Below are positions 35,211 through 44,813 of a stretch of DNA of 64,000 nucleotides, one piece after another; positions within the stretch are counted from its first letter, which is position 1, and every line of letters begins with the position of its first letter. Source of the stretch: Clostridium akagii DSM 12554. GTDB taxonomy: Bacteria; Bacillota; Clostridia; Clostridiales; Clostridiaceae. The DNA is taken from the NCBI RefSeq assembly GCF_000686725.1, contig NZ_JMLK01000008.1:1-64000 (forward strand). The letters are read 5' to 3'. Under the pieces are notes generated by a model. It saw only the letters and a list, made by a program, of their open reading frames with translations, did no database searches and was not told the DNA's origin. A program made the position numbers and the translations under genes.

Positions 35211-35256
35211 CATCTTCAAAAAAATAGCAAGTCAGTATGCTAGTCTATTTAAGATG
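35211..35256 (+). repeat. family-2 short repeat, copy 1
   Basis: Begins CATCTTCAAAAAAATAGCAA, continues with the GTCAGTATGCTAGT core, and ends CTATTTAAGATG. The CATCTT/AAGATG and AAATAG/CTATTT pairs make it a short imperfect palindrome. It shares the core with 40986-41038 and, inverted, with 42053-42106. Confidence 0.6.
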
Positions 35257-35307
35257 CTTGAATTCTTATATAATAATTATAACACTTAAAATATTAGACA
35301 AAAAAAT

Positions 35308-35350
35308 AAATCAGACTATGTTTCATCAAAGAAGAACCACAGTCTGATTT
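35308..35350 (-). terminator. terminator after the PucR-type regulator
   Basis: AAATCAGACT and AGTCTGATTT form a 10-bp stem plus a short inner pairing. On the minus strand the tail reads ATTTATTTTTTT, a good U-tract, 17 bp after the regulator stop codon. Confidence 0.88.
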
Positions 35351-35367
35351 TTTAATAAAGGGGTAAT

Positions 35368-36324
35368 TTAATTTGTTTGTTTGTTTTTTTCTCTCCATAC
35401 CAAGAAGCTTATTGTAAATACTGTTGCTTCTCTAAAGTTTCTAATGTCAAAGCCTGTCTCTTTTTTTATTTTATCTAACCTATATATAAGAGTATTCCTG
35501 TGAACATATAATTTTCGTGCTGCATCACTTGTATTTAATCCACAATTTATAAACTCATCTATAGTTGATATCATTTCAGAATCAAAGTCGTTAAACTTAG
35601 CTTCAAATTTGTTTAAAAATTCCTGTTTAAGTTTTGATTCTAAACTATATACTATTTTCTCGAAAAGCAGCTTGTTATAATCCAATACTTCTTCTCTAAC
35701 AGAAAATTTTTCACTTAACATCATACTTTGCTGGCTTTCATGAAAAGCTCTTTCTATGCCATATTTATTATGAGCAATATTTCCATAACTTACATAACAT
35801 TTGCAAAATAAATTTGAATTAATTGTTTCCTTTATTGCCTTTGCATGCTCCTTTATTTCATCAAAATTGCCTATTACAATAATATCATCATGATAAATCA
35901 TTGTAATAACATCATATTTTCTATAAATTTCCTTAATAACATCTATTGATTCATGTATATTTCCTTTTGTTTTTACAAGAAATAAATTACATCCAGAATC
36001 CAAAAATGATATACTTTTATGGACCATTTCATCTGATACATCTTTACCATCTAAAATATCACTTATGATTCTCTCTTTTTTAAAGTATATATCTCTATAT
36101 TTATCTTCTATAGTATATTTTAATATTGATGCACATTCCCTAAACTTTTTTTCCAAATGTATTCTAGCTTTTTCACTACCCATATTAACCGATATATATA
36201 TCATATCAGAATTTTCTTTAAAAGACTCACTGCTGAATATAATAGCTCCATCTTCAGTAATTAACCTAAATTTAATTCCTGTATTTTTACTAAGGTCCTG
36301 CAGAAAATTCATAATATCTTTCAT
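35368..36324 (-). CDS. PucR/CdaR-type transcriptional regulator
   Basis: A 318-residue regulator. The C-terminal PucR helix-turn-helix reads DAARKLYVHRNTLIYRLDKI, and a GGDEF-like linker domain lies in the middle, as in CdaR/PucR proteins. The N-terminal 60 residues may form a small sensing domain. TAGGAGA precedes the ATG, 10 bp after the MsmX-type ATPase gene, so the two are one operon. The effector is unknown; a carbohydrate or organic acid is plausible given the partner. Confidence 0.85.
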   Translation of the reverse strand: MKDIMNFLQDLSKNTGIKFRLITEDGAIIFSSESFKENSDMIYISVNMGSEKARIHLEKKFRECASILKYTIEDKYRDIYFKKERIISDILDGKDVSDEMVHKSISFLDSGCNLFLVKTKGNIHESIDVIKEIYRKYDVITMIYHDDIIVIGNFDEIKEHAKAIKETINSNLFCKCYVSYGNIAHNKYGIERAFHESQQSMMLSEKFSVREEVLDYNKLLFEKIVYSLESKLKQEFLNKFEAKFNDFDSEMISTIDEFINCGLNTSDAARKLYVHRNTLIYRLDKIKKETGFDIRNFREATVFTISFLVWREKNKQTN

Positions 36325-36334
36325 AGCAAATCTC

Positions 36335-37444
36335 CTAAACTATAGTTAACTCTGTTTCTTTGTCAAAAATGTGAATCCTATCAGGGTTTAATGCTATTTT
36401 TATAACATCATCTGGCTGAGCATTTGATGTTCCAGCAACCTTTGCCGTAAAAGCAGCTTTTCCCTTTTTCAAATATAAAAATGTTTCTGAACCCATAAGC
36501 TCTGTAACTTCTACGTTTGCACTAATTATAGCGTCTGTATGTTTTGCTATAAATTCAGGATCATCATCTAGGTGTTCTGGTCTTATTCCCATTACTACAT
36601 CTTTGCCCACATAGCCTTTTTCTTTAATAATTTTACTAGTTTCATCACTTAATGGCATTTTTTCATCTTCAAAAGTAACGTACACCTTGCCTTCTTGATC
36701 TTCAATTTTAGAATCAATAAAATTCATTTGAGGACTTCCGATAAACCCTGCAACAAATAAATTAACAGGATGATTATATAATTGTTGTGGTGAATCAACC
36801 TGTTGAACTAAACCATCTTTCATAACTACTATTTTTGTTCCAAGTGTCATTGCTTCTGTTTGGTCATGTGTTACATATACAAAGGTTGTTTCCAATCTTT
36901 TATGTAGCTTAGCTATTACAGTTCTCATTTGTACTCTAAGTTTTGCATCAAGATTTGATAATGGTTCATCCATTAAGAAAACCTTTGGTTCTCTAACTAT
37001 TGCTCTTCCCATTGCAACTCTTTGTCTTTGTCCACCTGATAGCGCCTTTGGTTTTCTATCCAAGAGGTGCTCTATATCAAGAAGTTTTGCAGCGTCCCTA
37101 ACCTTTTCATCTATTTCTTTTTTAGGTGTTTTTCTAAGTTTTAAACCAAATGCCATGTTATCATAAACAGTCATATGAGGATACAATGCATAATTTTGAA
37201 AAACCATAGCTATATCTCTGTCCTTAGGAGAAACATCATTTTTTAGTTCTCCTCCAATATAAAGTTCTCCTTTTGTTATATCTTCAAGACCTGCTATCAT
37301 TCTTAGTGTAGTTGATTTACCACAACCTGAAGGCCCTACGAACACAACAAACTCCTTGTCCTCTATTTCCAAATTGAAATCTTTTACTGCAGTTACATTC
37401 CCTGTGTATACTTTATATATATGTTTTAATGATAAACCTGCCAT
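36335..37444 (-). CDS. sugar ABC transporter ATPase, MsmX/UgpC type
   Basis: A 369-residue ATPase with Walker [16 protein letters not shown]-loop [16 protein letters not shown], signature [13 protein letters not shown], Walker [13 protein letters not shown] and a C-terminal TOBE/OB regulatory domain (GIRPEHL). This is the MsmX/UgpC/MalK class that energises carbohydrate importers. No binding protein or permease gene is in the window, so it is probably a shared ATPase serving importers encoded elsewhere, as MsmX does in Bacillus. The PucR-type regulator follows in the same operon. Confidence 0.93.
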   Translation of the reverse strand: MAGLSLKHIYKVYTGNVTAVKDFNLEIEDKEFVVFVGPSGCGKSTTLRMIAGLEDITKGELYIGGELKNDVSPKDRDIAMVFQNYALYPHMTVYDNMAFGLKLRKTPKKEIDEKVRDAAKLLDIEHLLDRKPKALSGGQRQRVAMGRAIVREPKVFLMDEPLSNLDAKLRVQMRTVIAKLHKRLETTFVYVTHDQTEAMTLGTKIVVMKDGLVQQVDSPQQLYNHPVNLFVAGFIGSPQMNFIDSKIEDQEGKVYVTFEDEKMPLSDETSKIIKEKGYVGKDVVMGIRPEHLDDDPEFIAKHTDAIISANVEVTELMGSETFLYLKKGKAAFTAKVAGTSNAQPDDVIKIALNPDRIHIFDKETELTIV

Positions 37445-37531
37445 ATTTGCTTCCCCCTAAATTTATTATATCCTTAGTTTAAACCATTACATTTATTAAA
37501 GCTATTTGTAAAAGTGACAAAACTATTTTGT

Positions 37532-38470
37532 TTAATTTGTATGAAAGTACAAACCTTGATATAAATTATTTTTCGAAAGCTTGTAATCAATCTCATTAAG
37601 CACTTCCCATTTTTTAAGACTCCACTTAGGTTCAATTAATAGTTCGCTTGGTGCATCCCCTGTAAGTCTGTGAATTACTATTTCTGGAGGAAGTCTTGTA
37701 ATTGCTTCACATATTATATCTGTATATTCTTGTTGCCCTAAAAAAGTAAGCTCTCCTTTTTCATGCAGAGAAACCAATGGCGTATTTTTTAAAAGATGTA
37801 ATAAGTGTATTTTTATGCCTTTAATATCTTTATGGGCTACATAATCTATAGTATTAAGCATGTCTTCTTTACTTTCGCCAGGAAGCCCAAATATAGTATG
37901 AACTACTACATCTATACCTCTGGACCTAAGTTTATCTAAGGAATCTTCAAATACTTTAAGTTTGTATCCTCTATTAATTATCTCTGCTGTATTATCGTTT
38001 ATTGTTTGTAATCCAAGTTCCACCCAAAGATATGTTTTTTTATTATATTCCTCTAGTAAATCTAGAACCTGATCACTTAAACAATCTGGTCTTGTAGCTA
38101 TGGCTAAAGCTACCACATCATCTTGCATTAATGCTTCATCATATAAGGCTTTTAGTGTTTTTATTTTCCCATAGGTATTGGTATATGCTTGAAAATACGC
38201 TATGTATTTTCCATCTTTCCATTTTTTATTCATCATTTTTTTCATATCAGTAAATTGCTTAGTTATAGAATCCTTTCTATTTCCTGAAAAATCACCAGAA
38301 CCCCTTTCACTACAAAATATACATCCTAAACTGCTTATAGTACCATCTCTATTGGGACATGAAAATCCTCCATCCAGAGAAATTTTAAATACCTTTTGTC
38401 CAAATTTTTCTCTAAGAAAACTATTTAAATTATAATATTTTTTACCGTTCCACTCTATATTTTGTTCCAT
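37532..38470 (-). CDS. radical SAM protein, TIGR01212/YhcC family
   Basis: A 312-residue radical SAM protein. The N-terminal motif FSCPNRDGTISSLGCIFCSE carries the cluster cysteines in the family's unusual spacing. Further conserved segments are YLWVELGLQTINDNTAEIIN and VVVHTIFGLPGESKEDML. The family's reaction is not established to my knowledge. The ATG at 38470 is preceded by CAGGAGGA; the longer open frame runs through repeat copy C. It appears monocistronic. Confidence 0.9.
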   Translation of the reverse strand: MEQNIEWNGKKYYNLNSFLREKFGQKVFKISLDGGFSCPNRDGTISSLGCIFCSERGSGDFSGNRKDSITKQFTDMKKMMNKKWKDGKYIAYFQAYTNTYGKIKTLKALYDEALMQDDVVALAIATRPDCLSDQVLDLLEEYNKKTYLWVELGLQTINDNTAEIINRGYKLKVFEDSLDKLRSRGIDVVVHTIFGLPGESKEDMLNTIDYVAHKDIKGIKIHLLHLLKNTPLVSLHEKGELTFLGQQEYTDIICEAITRLPPEIVIHRLTGDAPSELLIEPKWSLKKWEVLNEIDYKLSKNNLYQGLYFHTN

Positions 38471-38495
38471 TATGTCCTCCTGAATTTGTAAAGTA

Positions 38496-38588
38496 GTAAC
38501 AAGTGATAAATTGGTGTTGATTTTCTGCAAGTGCAAAATAATTAATCATTTTGCACTTGCAGCTATGAAATCCCTTTAACTTGTCATC
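38496..38588. repeat. family-1 intergenic repeat, copy C
   Basis: Starts GTAACAAGTGATAAATTGGT and TTGATTTTC, continues into a 15-bp hairpin (CTGCAAGTGCAAAAT and complement, 38525-38562) and ends AACTTGTCATC. The hairpin probably terminates the lipoprotein gene. The left arm matches 50496-50525 closely although the two loci lie 12 kb apart. Confidence 0.55.
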
Positions 38589-38592
38589 TTTC

Positions 38593-39732
38593 TTAGTTTG
38601 AAATATTAGCTTTTTTTTCATCTACTAATTTTGTCTTAGAGCTTACTGGATCAATCTGCCAGGTTCCAATTATGCTCTTTATGCTCTTATCCTTAACATA
38701 ATCTTGCTTTGGAGTTACTTGATATATAAGACCTTTTTTTACAAAATTAACTATCTTTACATCTACTTTTTCCATAGGATAATTTTTTTCAAAATCAAAA
38801 CCAGCTCCTTCTCCATCTTTACATTTATACATTTTTAAAGTTGACCCTGAATTATTTTTTGTAAACTGCACCACTAGATATCTATTATCTTGTGAATATA
38901 TGGTGTTCTCTATGACAGCATCTGGTATTACCTCTAGTGGTACTAGTTCCTTTCCTACTGGTGTTTCTGGCGCCATTTCATTTTTCGGGGTCTGCCCGGC
39001 TCCTCCAGCATCACCTCCTGAATCACCTGAACCCTGTGATCCTGTACCACCTTGTGTCATCATTGATTCATCAAGATTTATAACTTCAATATATGGATTT
39101 TTTCCTTTTGTAGTTACAAATCCTGAGGATCCATCAAAGCTAATTCCTATTAACCCATATTGTCCAACGGATATGGGAATCTTGTTATTCCGTGCCTTAT
39201 CCTCCTGAACATAATAATATTTAGGCATACCATCAAAATTTGTTAATAAATTTGTCTTAATATTATTTTTACTTCTTATCCTTATTTGGGCACTGTTATT
39301 TTCCCCCACAAATATTTCTTTCTCATTTTCAGTATCTATACTTTTAATTCTATACAAATTTTTTTCCTTTACAACCTTAAATGTTTCAGTTTCTAAAGAA
39401 GCATAAGGTGTTTTATTATTTATCTTATTAACTTTTACCTTAATAACCCCCATGTCTCCGGATTGAGTTATTTCGTCAAACAAATAACCATTAACTGTAA
39501 CATCTTGTTCGTTTTTTTCGCTGTTACTTTTTTTAAACTCACTTGCATACAATTTACTTGCTGCACTTATATCCTTTTTCATTATATCATTCATATAAAA
39601 ATTCACTGTTTTTGTAGCATCATCTATATCAAATTTTTTTAGTATGCTACTAGGACTAGAAATACCTTTGCTACAAGCCGTTGGGGTTAAGAATAGAAAT
39701 ATAATTAATATTATGCAAAATATTTTCTTCAT
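38593..39732 (-). CDS. hypothetical lipoprotein
   Basis: A 379-residue exported protein with a lipoprotein signal ending TPTAC (Cys20). The N-terminal domain (about 30-125) looks like an alpha+beta NTF2/DUF-type fold; a Gly/Ser-rich linker (about 232-250) then leads to a C-terminal beta-rich domain. GGAGGA precedes the ATG. It is divergent from the YkvI gene and its 3' hairpin lies in repeat copy C. I do not recognise a named family or a catalytic motif. Confidence 0.72.
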   Translation of the reverse strand: MKKIFCIILIIFLFLTPTACSKGISSPSSILKKFDIDDATKTVNFYMNDIMKKDISAASKLYASEFKKSNSEKNEQDVTVNGYLFDEITQSGDMGVIKVKVNKINNKTPYASLETETFKVVKEKNLYRIKSIDTENEKEIFVGENNSAQIRIRSKNNIKTNLLTNFDGMPKYYYVQEDKARNNKIPISVGQYGLIGISFDGSSGFVTTKGKNPYIEVINLDESMMTQGGTGSQGSGDSGGDAGGAGQTPKNEMAPETPVGKELVPLEVIPDAVIENTIYSQDNRYLVVQFTKNNSGSTLKMYKCKDGEGAGFDFEKNYPMEKVDVKIVNFVKKGLIYQVTPKQDYVKDKSIKSIIGTWQIDPVSSKTKLVDEKKANISN

Positions 39733-39937
39733 AATTTCCTCCGTTATAAACTAATTTTATATTAGTTTCCCACAAATCATAAAATTCATTTATAAAATTC
39801 TTATAAATTTATGTATATTTTTTATGTTGATTAAGCATATTATCCATCTAAACTCCATAATTTTAGTATAAGACATTTATAGCTTGCCTTATTATTTTAT
39901 TGCAAACATTAAAATCTAGATATATAGGGGGTTTACC

Positions 39938-40996
39938 TTGAAAAAATCTTTATATACAATTTTTCAAATATCAGCAGTATTTGTAGGAACAATAGTTGGA
40001 GCTGGCCTAGCTTCTGGTCAAGAAATAACACAATTTTTCACAAGCTTTGGTTATAAAAGTTTTATTGGCATTTTTATCTGTATGTTTATATATATATCAA
40101 TAAGTTATATAATTATAAATCTGAGTACAAGCTACAATTTAAGTTCATATAAACAATTAATAATTCTTGTAAACTCTGGTTTCTTAGGTAAAATAACCGA
40201 CTTGTTAACAAGTTTTTTTATGGTAAGTGGTGCAGCAATAATACTTGCTGGTAGCGGTGCATTAATAAATCAGTATTTTGGTTTGCCTGCATTTGTAGGA
40301 ATAATCATAATGTCCATAATAACCTTGATTGTGCTACTAAGAGGCACCAATGGAATCATTGAAATCAACTCCATAATAGTACCTTCACTACTTATTGTAA
40401 TAACTACAATTTTTATATTATTTGTATCTTTCTCAGGTAATGGGATTACGATAAATCATATTAAAAATATTCCTTATAAAAAGCATTATTGGCTTTTATC
40501 CTCAGTTGTTTATGCAAGTTTTAATACTATATCATTTAGTGGTGTATTAGTTCCTTTTACTAAAGACATTAAAAATAAAAAACATTTGTTTGTTGGCATT
40601 ATATTGGGAGCACTAATTCTAACAGCATTATGTTTTATGCTTAACTTCATGCTAATAATGAATATACCTTATATATATAAATATGACATTCCTCTTCTTT
40701 ATATCGTGCATGGTTTTGGGAAAACTATTCAAGTAATGCTACTTGTTATAATATGGCTTGAAATGTTTTCTACAGAAGTATCAAATATATTTAGTGTTTC
40801 CAAAACTATCGAACAGTCATTAAATATTCCATATAAAAAAGCTGTGATATATATATTATTATTAGCAATTCCAATATCTCAAGTTGGTTTCAAACAATTA
40901 ATAACTTTGTTATACCCAGCATTTGGAGTTATCAGCTTTATTTTTATAATTCAATGTGTTATATTTTATAGAAAAAACAGTACTAAGGCATTATGA
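39938..40996 (+). CDS. YkvI-family membrane transporter
   Basis: A 352-residue membrane protein with about ten hydrophobic segments. It opens with the family signature FVGTIVGAGLASGQEITQFF. The fold resembles amino-acid/cation symporters of the APC group; the substrate is unknown. The start is TTG with TATAGGGGG upstream. The stop codon lies in a copy of the family-2 short repeat, and the radical SAM gene begins 64 bp later. Confidence 0.88.
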   Translation: MKKSLYTIFQISAVFVGTIVGAGLASGQEITQFFTSFGYKSFIGIFICMFIYISISYIIINLSTSYNLSSYKQLIILVNSGFLGKITDLLTSFFMVSGAAIILAGSGALINQYFGLPAFVGIIIMSIITLIVLLRGTNGIIEINSIIVPSLLIVITTIFILFVSFSGNGITINHIKNIPYKKHYWLLSSVVYASFNTISFSGVLVPFTKDIKNKKHLFVGIILGALILTALCFMLNFMLIMNIPYIYKYDIPLLYIVHGFGKTIQVMLLVIIWLEMFSTEVSNIFSVSKTIEQSLNIPYKKAVIYILLLAIPISQVGFKQLITLLYPAFGVISFIFIIQCVIFYRKNSTKAL

Positions 40997-41038
40997 AAAA
41001 ATAGCAAGTCAGTATTCTATTTTATTTTGTAGTATGCC
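40986..41038 (+). repeat. family-2 short repeat, copy 2
   Basis: AAAAAATAGCAAGTCAGTAT is shared with copy 1. The element is bounded by GGCATTATG and AGTATGCC inverted ends and contains AAAATAG/CTATTTT arms. It overlaps the last codons of the YkvI gene. Confidence 0.6.
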
Positions 41039-41060
41039 TAAATGAAATGAAGGTGCTTTT

Positions 41061-41960
41061 ATGCTAAATATGTTAAACAGCTGCAAACTTTGTCCAAGAA
41101 ATTGCAATGTAAATAGATTAAAAGATGAGTTAGGTTTTTGTAAATCCGGTAGCAATTTAAGTATTGCTAGGGTCTCTCTACACAAATGGGAAGAACCTTG
41201 CATTTCCGGTACAAAGGGCTCAGGAACTATATTTTTCTCAAATTGCAATCTAAAATGTGTATTTTGTCAAAATCATGAAATAAGCCAGGAACAAATAGGT
41301 AAAGAAATCTCAATAAAAAGATTAAGTGAAATATTTATGGAACAACAAAACTATGGAGCTCATAATATAAATCTGGTTACTCCTACCCATTTTGTTCCAC
41401 AAATTATAGAATCCATAAAACTTTCAAGAAGAAACGGTTTAAGTATCCCAATTTTATATAATAGCAATGGATATGAGAATGTGGAGACAATAAAATCTCT
41501 AGAGGGATACATTGATATATACTTACCTGATCTGAAATATATTAACAATAAATTTGCTGAAAAATATTCAATGGCCCAGGACTATTTTAAATTTGCATCT
41601 TGTGCTATTGATGAAATGGTGTCTCAAGCACCTAATCCTGTTTTTAACGAAAATGGTATTATGTTAAAAGGAGTTATAATAAGACACTTAATGCTTCCCG
41701 GGCTACTCTTTGATTCAAAGAAAATAGTTGATTACATCTATAAAAAATATGGTGACAATGTTTATCTAAGCCTTATGAATCAGTATACCCCAATGTTTAA
41801 TGCAGCGAAATATCCTGAGATAAACAAACCTCTAAATAAAAAGCATTACGAAAGTTTAATAGACTATTGCCGAAATCTAGGGTTTAAAAACGCTTTTATT
41901 CAAGAAGAGGGCACTGCAAAAGAAAGTTTTGTACCACACTTTGATTTAAGCGGTGTATAA
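41061..41960 (+). CDS. radical SAM protein (PflA-like activating enzyme family)
   Basis: A 299-residue protein. An N-terminal Cys-rich segment (SCKLCPRNCNVNRLKDELGF) is followed by GSGTIFFSNCNLKCVFCQNH, the CxxxCxxC radical SAM motif, and the TPTHFVPQIIES segment typical of the PflA-like group with the extra N-terminal cysteines. Related proteins activate glycyl radical enzymes or modify proteins; no partner is adjacent. An AAGGTG site lies 5 nt before the ATG. A hairpin terminator follows. Confidence 0.88.
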   Translation: MLNMLNSCKLCPRNCNVNRLKDELGFCKSGSNLSIARVSLHKWEEPCISGTKGSGTIFFSNCNLKCVFCQNHEISQEQIGKEISIKRLSEIFMEQQNYGAHNINLVTPTHFVPQIIESIKLSRRNGLSIPILYNSNGYENVETIKSLEGYIDIYLPDLKYINNKFAEKYSMAQDYFKFASCAIDEMVSQAPNPVFNENGIMLKGVIIRHLMLPGLLFDSKKIVDYIYKKYGDNVYLSLMNQYTPMFNAAKYPEINKPLNKKHYESLIDYCRNLGFKNAFIQEEGTAKESFVPHFDLSGV

Positions 41961-41981
41961 CCTAATGCATCATCATGAAAA

Positions 41982-42022
41982 AATAGCACCCAGCTAGGAT
42001 TCTTACCCTGCTGAATGCTATT
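41982..42022 (+). terminator. hairpin after the radical SAM gene
   Basis: AATAGCA (41982-41988) and CAGC (41991-41994) pair with GCTG (42010-42013) and TGCTATT (42016-42022) around a 2x2 internal loop. Confidence 0.6.
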
Positions 42023-42052
42023 CTTATAAGTCCATATCTAATTCAATCTACT

Positions 42053-42106
42053 AGTATAACACAAAGTAAACTAGCATACTGACTAGTTATTTTTTTTGAA
42101 GATGCC
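42053..42106 (-). repeat. family-2 short repeat, copy 3 (inverted)
   Basis: On the minus strand it reads GGCATCTTCAAAAAAAATAA then the hairpin AACTAGTCAGTATGCTAGTT. It abuts the chemoreceptor stop codon and shares CATCTTCAAAAAAATA and GTCAGTATGCTAGT with copy 1. Confidence 0.6.
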
Positions 42107-43906
42107 TTATATCTTATATTTATCCAAATCTTTCTTAAATCCTTCTGTAACCTTTTTAAATTCACCCATATTATCGCTTAATTCTTGAATCTCACTAGTA
42201 TAATTTATTACACTAGCACTAACCTCTTCTGATGAAGCTGAATTTTCTTCAGCAATAGCTGCTAAGGATTCAACATTCTCAGACATACTAACTATAGAAA
42301 TTGCCTCTTTGCTTAGTTTACTTACTGACTCTATCATTGCGTCTGCCACTGTTTTAGCAGAAACTTTTGCCTTATAACTAAGATTTCTAACATCTTCTAA
42401 TGTACCTATTTCACTATCCAATACTCCATATTGAGTACCTATTTTTTCAACAAGTCCATCTAACTCATTAACAAAGTTTTCTAAACTACCATTTATATCT
42501 TTAACAGCTGAACCTGTCTGTTCAGCTAATTTTCTTACTTCTTCTGCCACAACGCTAAAGCCTTTACCAGCTTCTCCTGCACGTGCTGCTTCAATAGATG
42601 CATTAAGTGCTAAAAGGTTTATCTGCTCTGATATTTGTGATACTATCTGAACAATTCCCTTTATATCATTAGCCTTTGATCCTAGTTCAATTCCCTTATC
42701 CTTAACTTCTTGAAATTTAGTCAAGCTAGTCATTATATTTTTTCCTGTTGTCTCAACATTTTCGTAACTAGCATTTATAATTTCAATTGCCTTTTCAAGT
42801 TGCTCTTTATTTTCATTTTCCTTTTTTACTACACTATTTAACGATTCCACATTTCCATTTAATGTAGTTGCACAATTTTGAGTATTTTCAGCCTGATCCA
42901 CAGCAGTAGTGGCAAGTTGTTCAACTACCCCAGATATTTCTTGTGAAGTAGTGTTCATTATAGTTGATATTTTTTCTATCCTCTTTACAAAATTGTTCAT
43001 TTCATCTGTAATTCCCTTAAATCCAACAAAATCTTTGCTTATCATCTTTTTATGATTTATAATTCCTTGGTACATATCTTCGAAATAATCTCCAGTTACA
43101 ATACGTCCATCTACAGTAAAATTATGATTATTAATCTTATCGATCTCATTTTTTATGAAATTTTTAGGTCTCATTAGAACCTTAACGCCAATATATGTAA
43201 CAACTGTACCTATGGCTGCTGTAATCAATGCTTTTAGACTATTATTAGTGCCTAAAATTGGTATGAATGTTATTATGGAAATCAAAAATGTTAATAGTGC
43301 TGCTTTACCCTCTACACTTTTTATAAAACCCAAAGATAATAACTTATTAATTCTATAAACCTTTTTATAATATATATCTTTATCAAAGGTTATTTTAAGA
43401 TTTACAGAACTATCAGTTTTATCCATAACTTCAGTTTTTATTTCTTCCTTAAAAAACTTTGCTGCTCCTATTAATACCCCTTGCAAATAATCAAACATAC
43501 CCCTTTTAGAGCTGTATGTAAATATTGCTTCTCTACTTGAAATTGCCTCAATAGATACAATAGGCGGTTTTGCACCTGGAATCCTTTGTGTTATTACAAC
43601 ATGAATGTCAAACAAGGTTCTTAAGAAGGAATATAAATTGTCATGTTTAAAAAAAGCTGGATAATCATGATGGAAAGCATGTATATTATCTTCTCCCACA
43701 GTCCTCCATAATTCCTTTAGGTCTATATTTTGTTTTTCCGAAATATACTTCATAAAGGTGTTTACATTGTCGTCTTTTACATCTTCCACTGGTGAAAATA
43801 TCTTCTTATTTTCATATCCAATCTTGTCCATAGCCTCGTTAACTACAGAATCTCCATAAAGCTTACGACACGTTCTAACCCATGTGGCTACTACAGTCCC
43901 TTTCAT
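42107..43906 (-). CDS. methyl-accepting chemotaxis protein with heme H-NOX sensor domain
   Basis: A 599-residue chemoreceptor. Residues 1-185 are a heme-binding H-NOX (HNOB) domain with proximal His102, the YxSxR heme-propionate motif at Tyr131-Ser133-Arg135, a conserved Pro near 115, and Tyr140 in the distal pocket. Two membrane helices (about 205-222 and 228-247) and a classical MCP signalling domain with [17 protein letters not shown] follow. Tyr140 stabilises bound O2 in the Thermoanaerobacter homologue, which suggests O2 as well as NO binding here. The ATG at 43906 follows GGAGGCG. It should steer motility away from O2 or NO. Confidence 0.93.
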   Translation of the reverse strand: MKGTVVATWVRTCRKLYGDSVVNEAMDKIGYENKKIFSPVEDVKDDNVNTFMKYISEKQNIDLKELWRTVGEDNIHAFHHDYPAFFKHDNLYSFLRTLFDIHVVITQRIPGAKPPIVSIEAISSREAIFTYSSKRGMFDYLQGVLIGAAKFFKEEIKTEVMDKTDSSVNLKITFDKDIYYKKVYRINKLLSLGFIKSVEGKAALLTFLISIITFIPILGTNNSLKALITAAIGTVVTYIGVKVLMRPKNFIKNEIDKINNHNFTVDGRIVTGDYFEDMYQGIINHKKMISKDFVGFKGITDEMNNFVKRIEKISTIMNTTSQEISGVVEQLATTAVDQAENTQNCATTLNGNVESLNSVVKKENENKEQLEKAIEIINASYENVETTGKNIMTSLTKFQEVKDKGIELGSKANDIKGIVQIVSQISEQINLLALNASIEAARAGEAGKGFSVVAEEVRKLAEQTGSAVKDINGSLENFVNELDGLVEKIGTQYGVLDSEIGTLEDVRNLSYKAKVSAKTVADAMIESVSKLSKEAISIVSMSENVESLAAIAEENSASSEEVSASVINYTSEIQELSDNMGEFKKVTEGFKKDLDKYKI

Positions 43907-44015
43907 ATATACGCCTCCTGTTATTAATTGCACTTGAAAATACAATATTATATTATATTGCAAATTTCTACATATTTCTATCTACTATTATACATTATTT
44001 TTTAATAAAAGTAAT

Positions 44016-44059
44016 CAATTAAGAATAACTTTTATTTAGATAAAAGTTATTCTTAATTG
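44016..44059 (-). terminator. 20-bp perfect hairpin after the repressor gene
   Basis: CAATTAAGAATAACTTTTAT, a TTAG loop, and the exact reverse complement. It begins 45 bp downstream of the repressor stop and lies upstream of the chemoreceptor, so it probably insulates the two. Confidence 0.7.
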
Positions 44060-44103
44060 TAAGGCATCTGAAAGAAAACACCTACTATAAAATTCATATT
44101 AAT

Positions 44104-44787
44104 TTAGAGCTTAATTTCTACTCTGTCAAGTTTTGCAATCATCTTTATATTCTTCACATTTACGGTCTCAGTTTTTACACTACTAGCATTGCTTATCAGT
44201 AATAATTTGGCGTTGTCTATCCTCTTTATCTGCCTAATTATATTCTCATTATTATAATTTATAATACATATTGCGTTATTTTCTACCTCATGAATAGTAT
44301 GTGCAAAGGCTATGTCACCCTTTGAAATTCTGAACCCAAGCATGTCATCATTTTCAATTTCTATAAAAAATACTTTATCTTGAGCAAACCCATCTATTTT
44401 ATTTGATACCAAAGGAAGTTGCCTAGTTGAAACAACAGATTTTAGGTCCATTTTGTATACAGGTACACTTTTCAAAATAGAACTTAATGCATCATTCCAA
44501 ACCTGATTAACTTCACCACTTTTAATGGGTTTAGTCCTTATAAAAGGCTGATCCTTCTCTTTTTGATCCTGATCTTTTGAATCTTCCTCGGTGTACATAT
44601 TTACGTCATCTAGCTCTTTACCAAATATTTTAGAAATTCTACTTATAACTCCGTCGCTAGCAACTTTTCTTCCTAATTCGATTTCATTAATAAAACTCTC
44701 TGAAACCCCTAATTTTTTTGCTAAAGCCTTTTGTGTCATTCCATTTTGTTCCCTTAATAATTTAATTTTTTCTCCTACTCTAGTCAT
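44104..44787 (-). CDS. XRE-family repressor with S24/LexA-like C-terminal domain
   Basis: A 227-residue protein: helix-turn-helix (GEKIKLLREQNGMTQKALAK and SESFINEIELGRK, residues 4-60), an acidic linker, and an S24 peptidase-like domain (about 110-227) with FFIEIENDDMLGFRISKGDI. The autocleavage Ser of the usual G(D/N)SM motif is Asp here (NDDM), while the Lys region (RQIKRID) is present, so self-cleavage is unlikely. It is paired with the DUF3783 gene upstream (26 bp). No phage genes are near. Confidence 0.85.
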   Translation of the reverse strand: MTRVGEKIKLLREQNGMTQKALAKKLGVSESFINEIELGRKVASDGVISRISKIFGKELDDVNMYTEEDSKDQDQKEKDQPFIRTKPIKSGEVNQVWNDALSSILKSVPVYKMDLKSVVSTRQLPLVSNKIDGFAQDKVFFIEIENDDMLGFRISKGDIAFAHTIHEVENNAICIINYNNENIIRQIKRIDNAKLLLISNASSVKTETVNVKNIKMIAKLDRVEIKL

Positions 44788-44813
44788 TTTACATCATTCC
44801 TTAGCCTAAAATA

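Noticed and set aside
44104-44787. Prophage CI-type repressor marking a phage remnant
   Set aside because: No integrase, att site, structural or lysis gene is near, and the neighbours are core genes.
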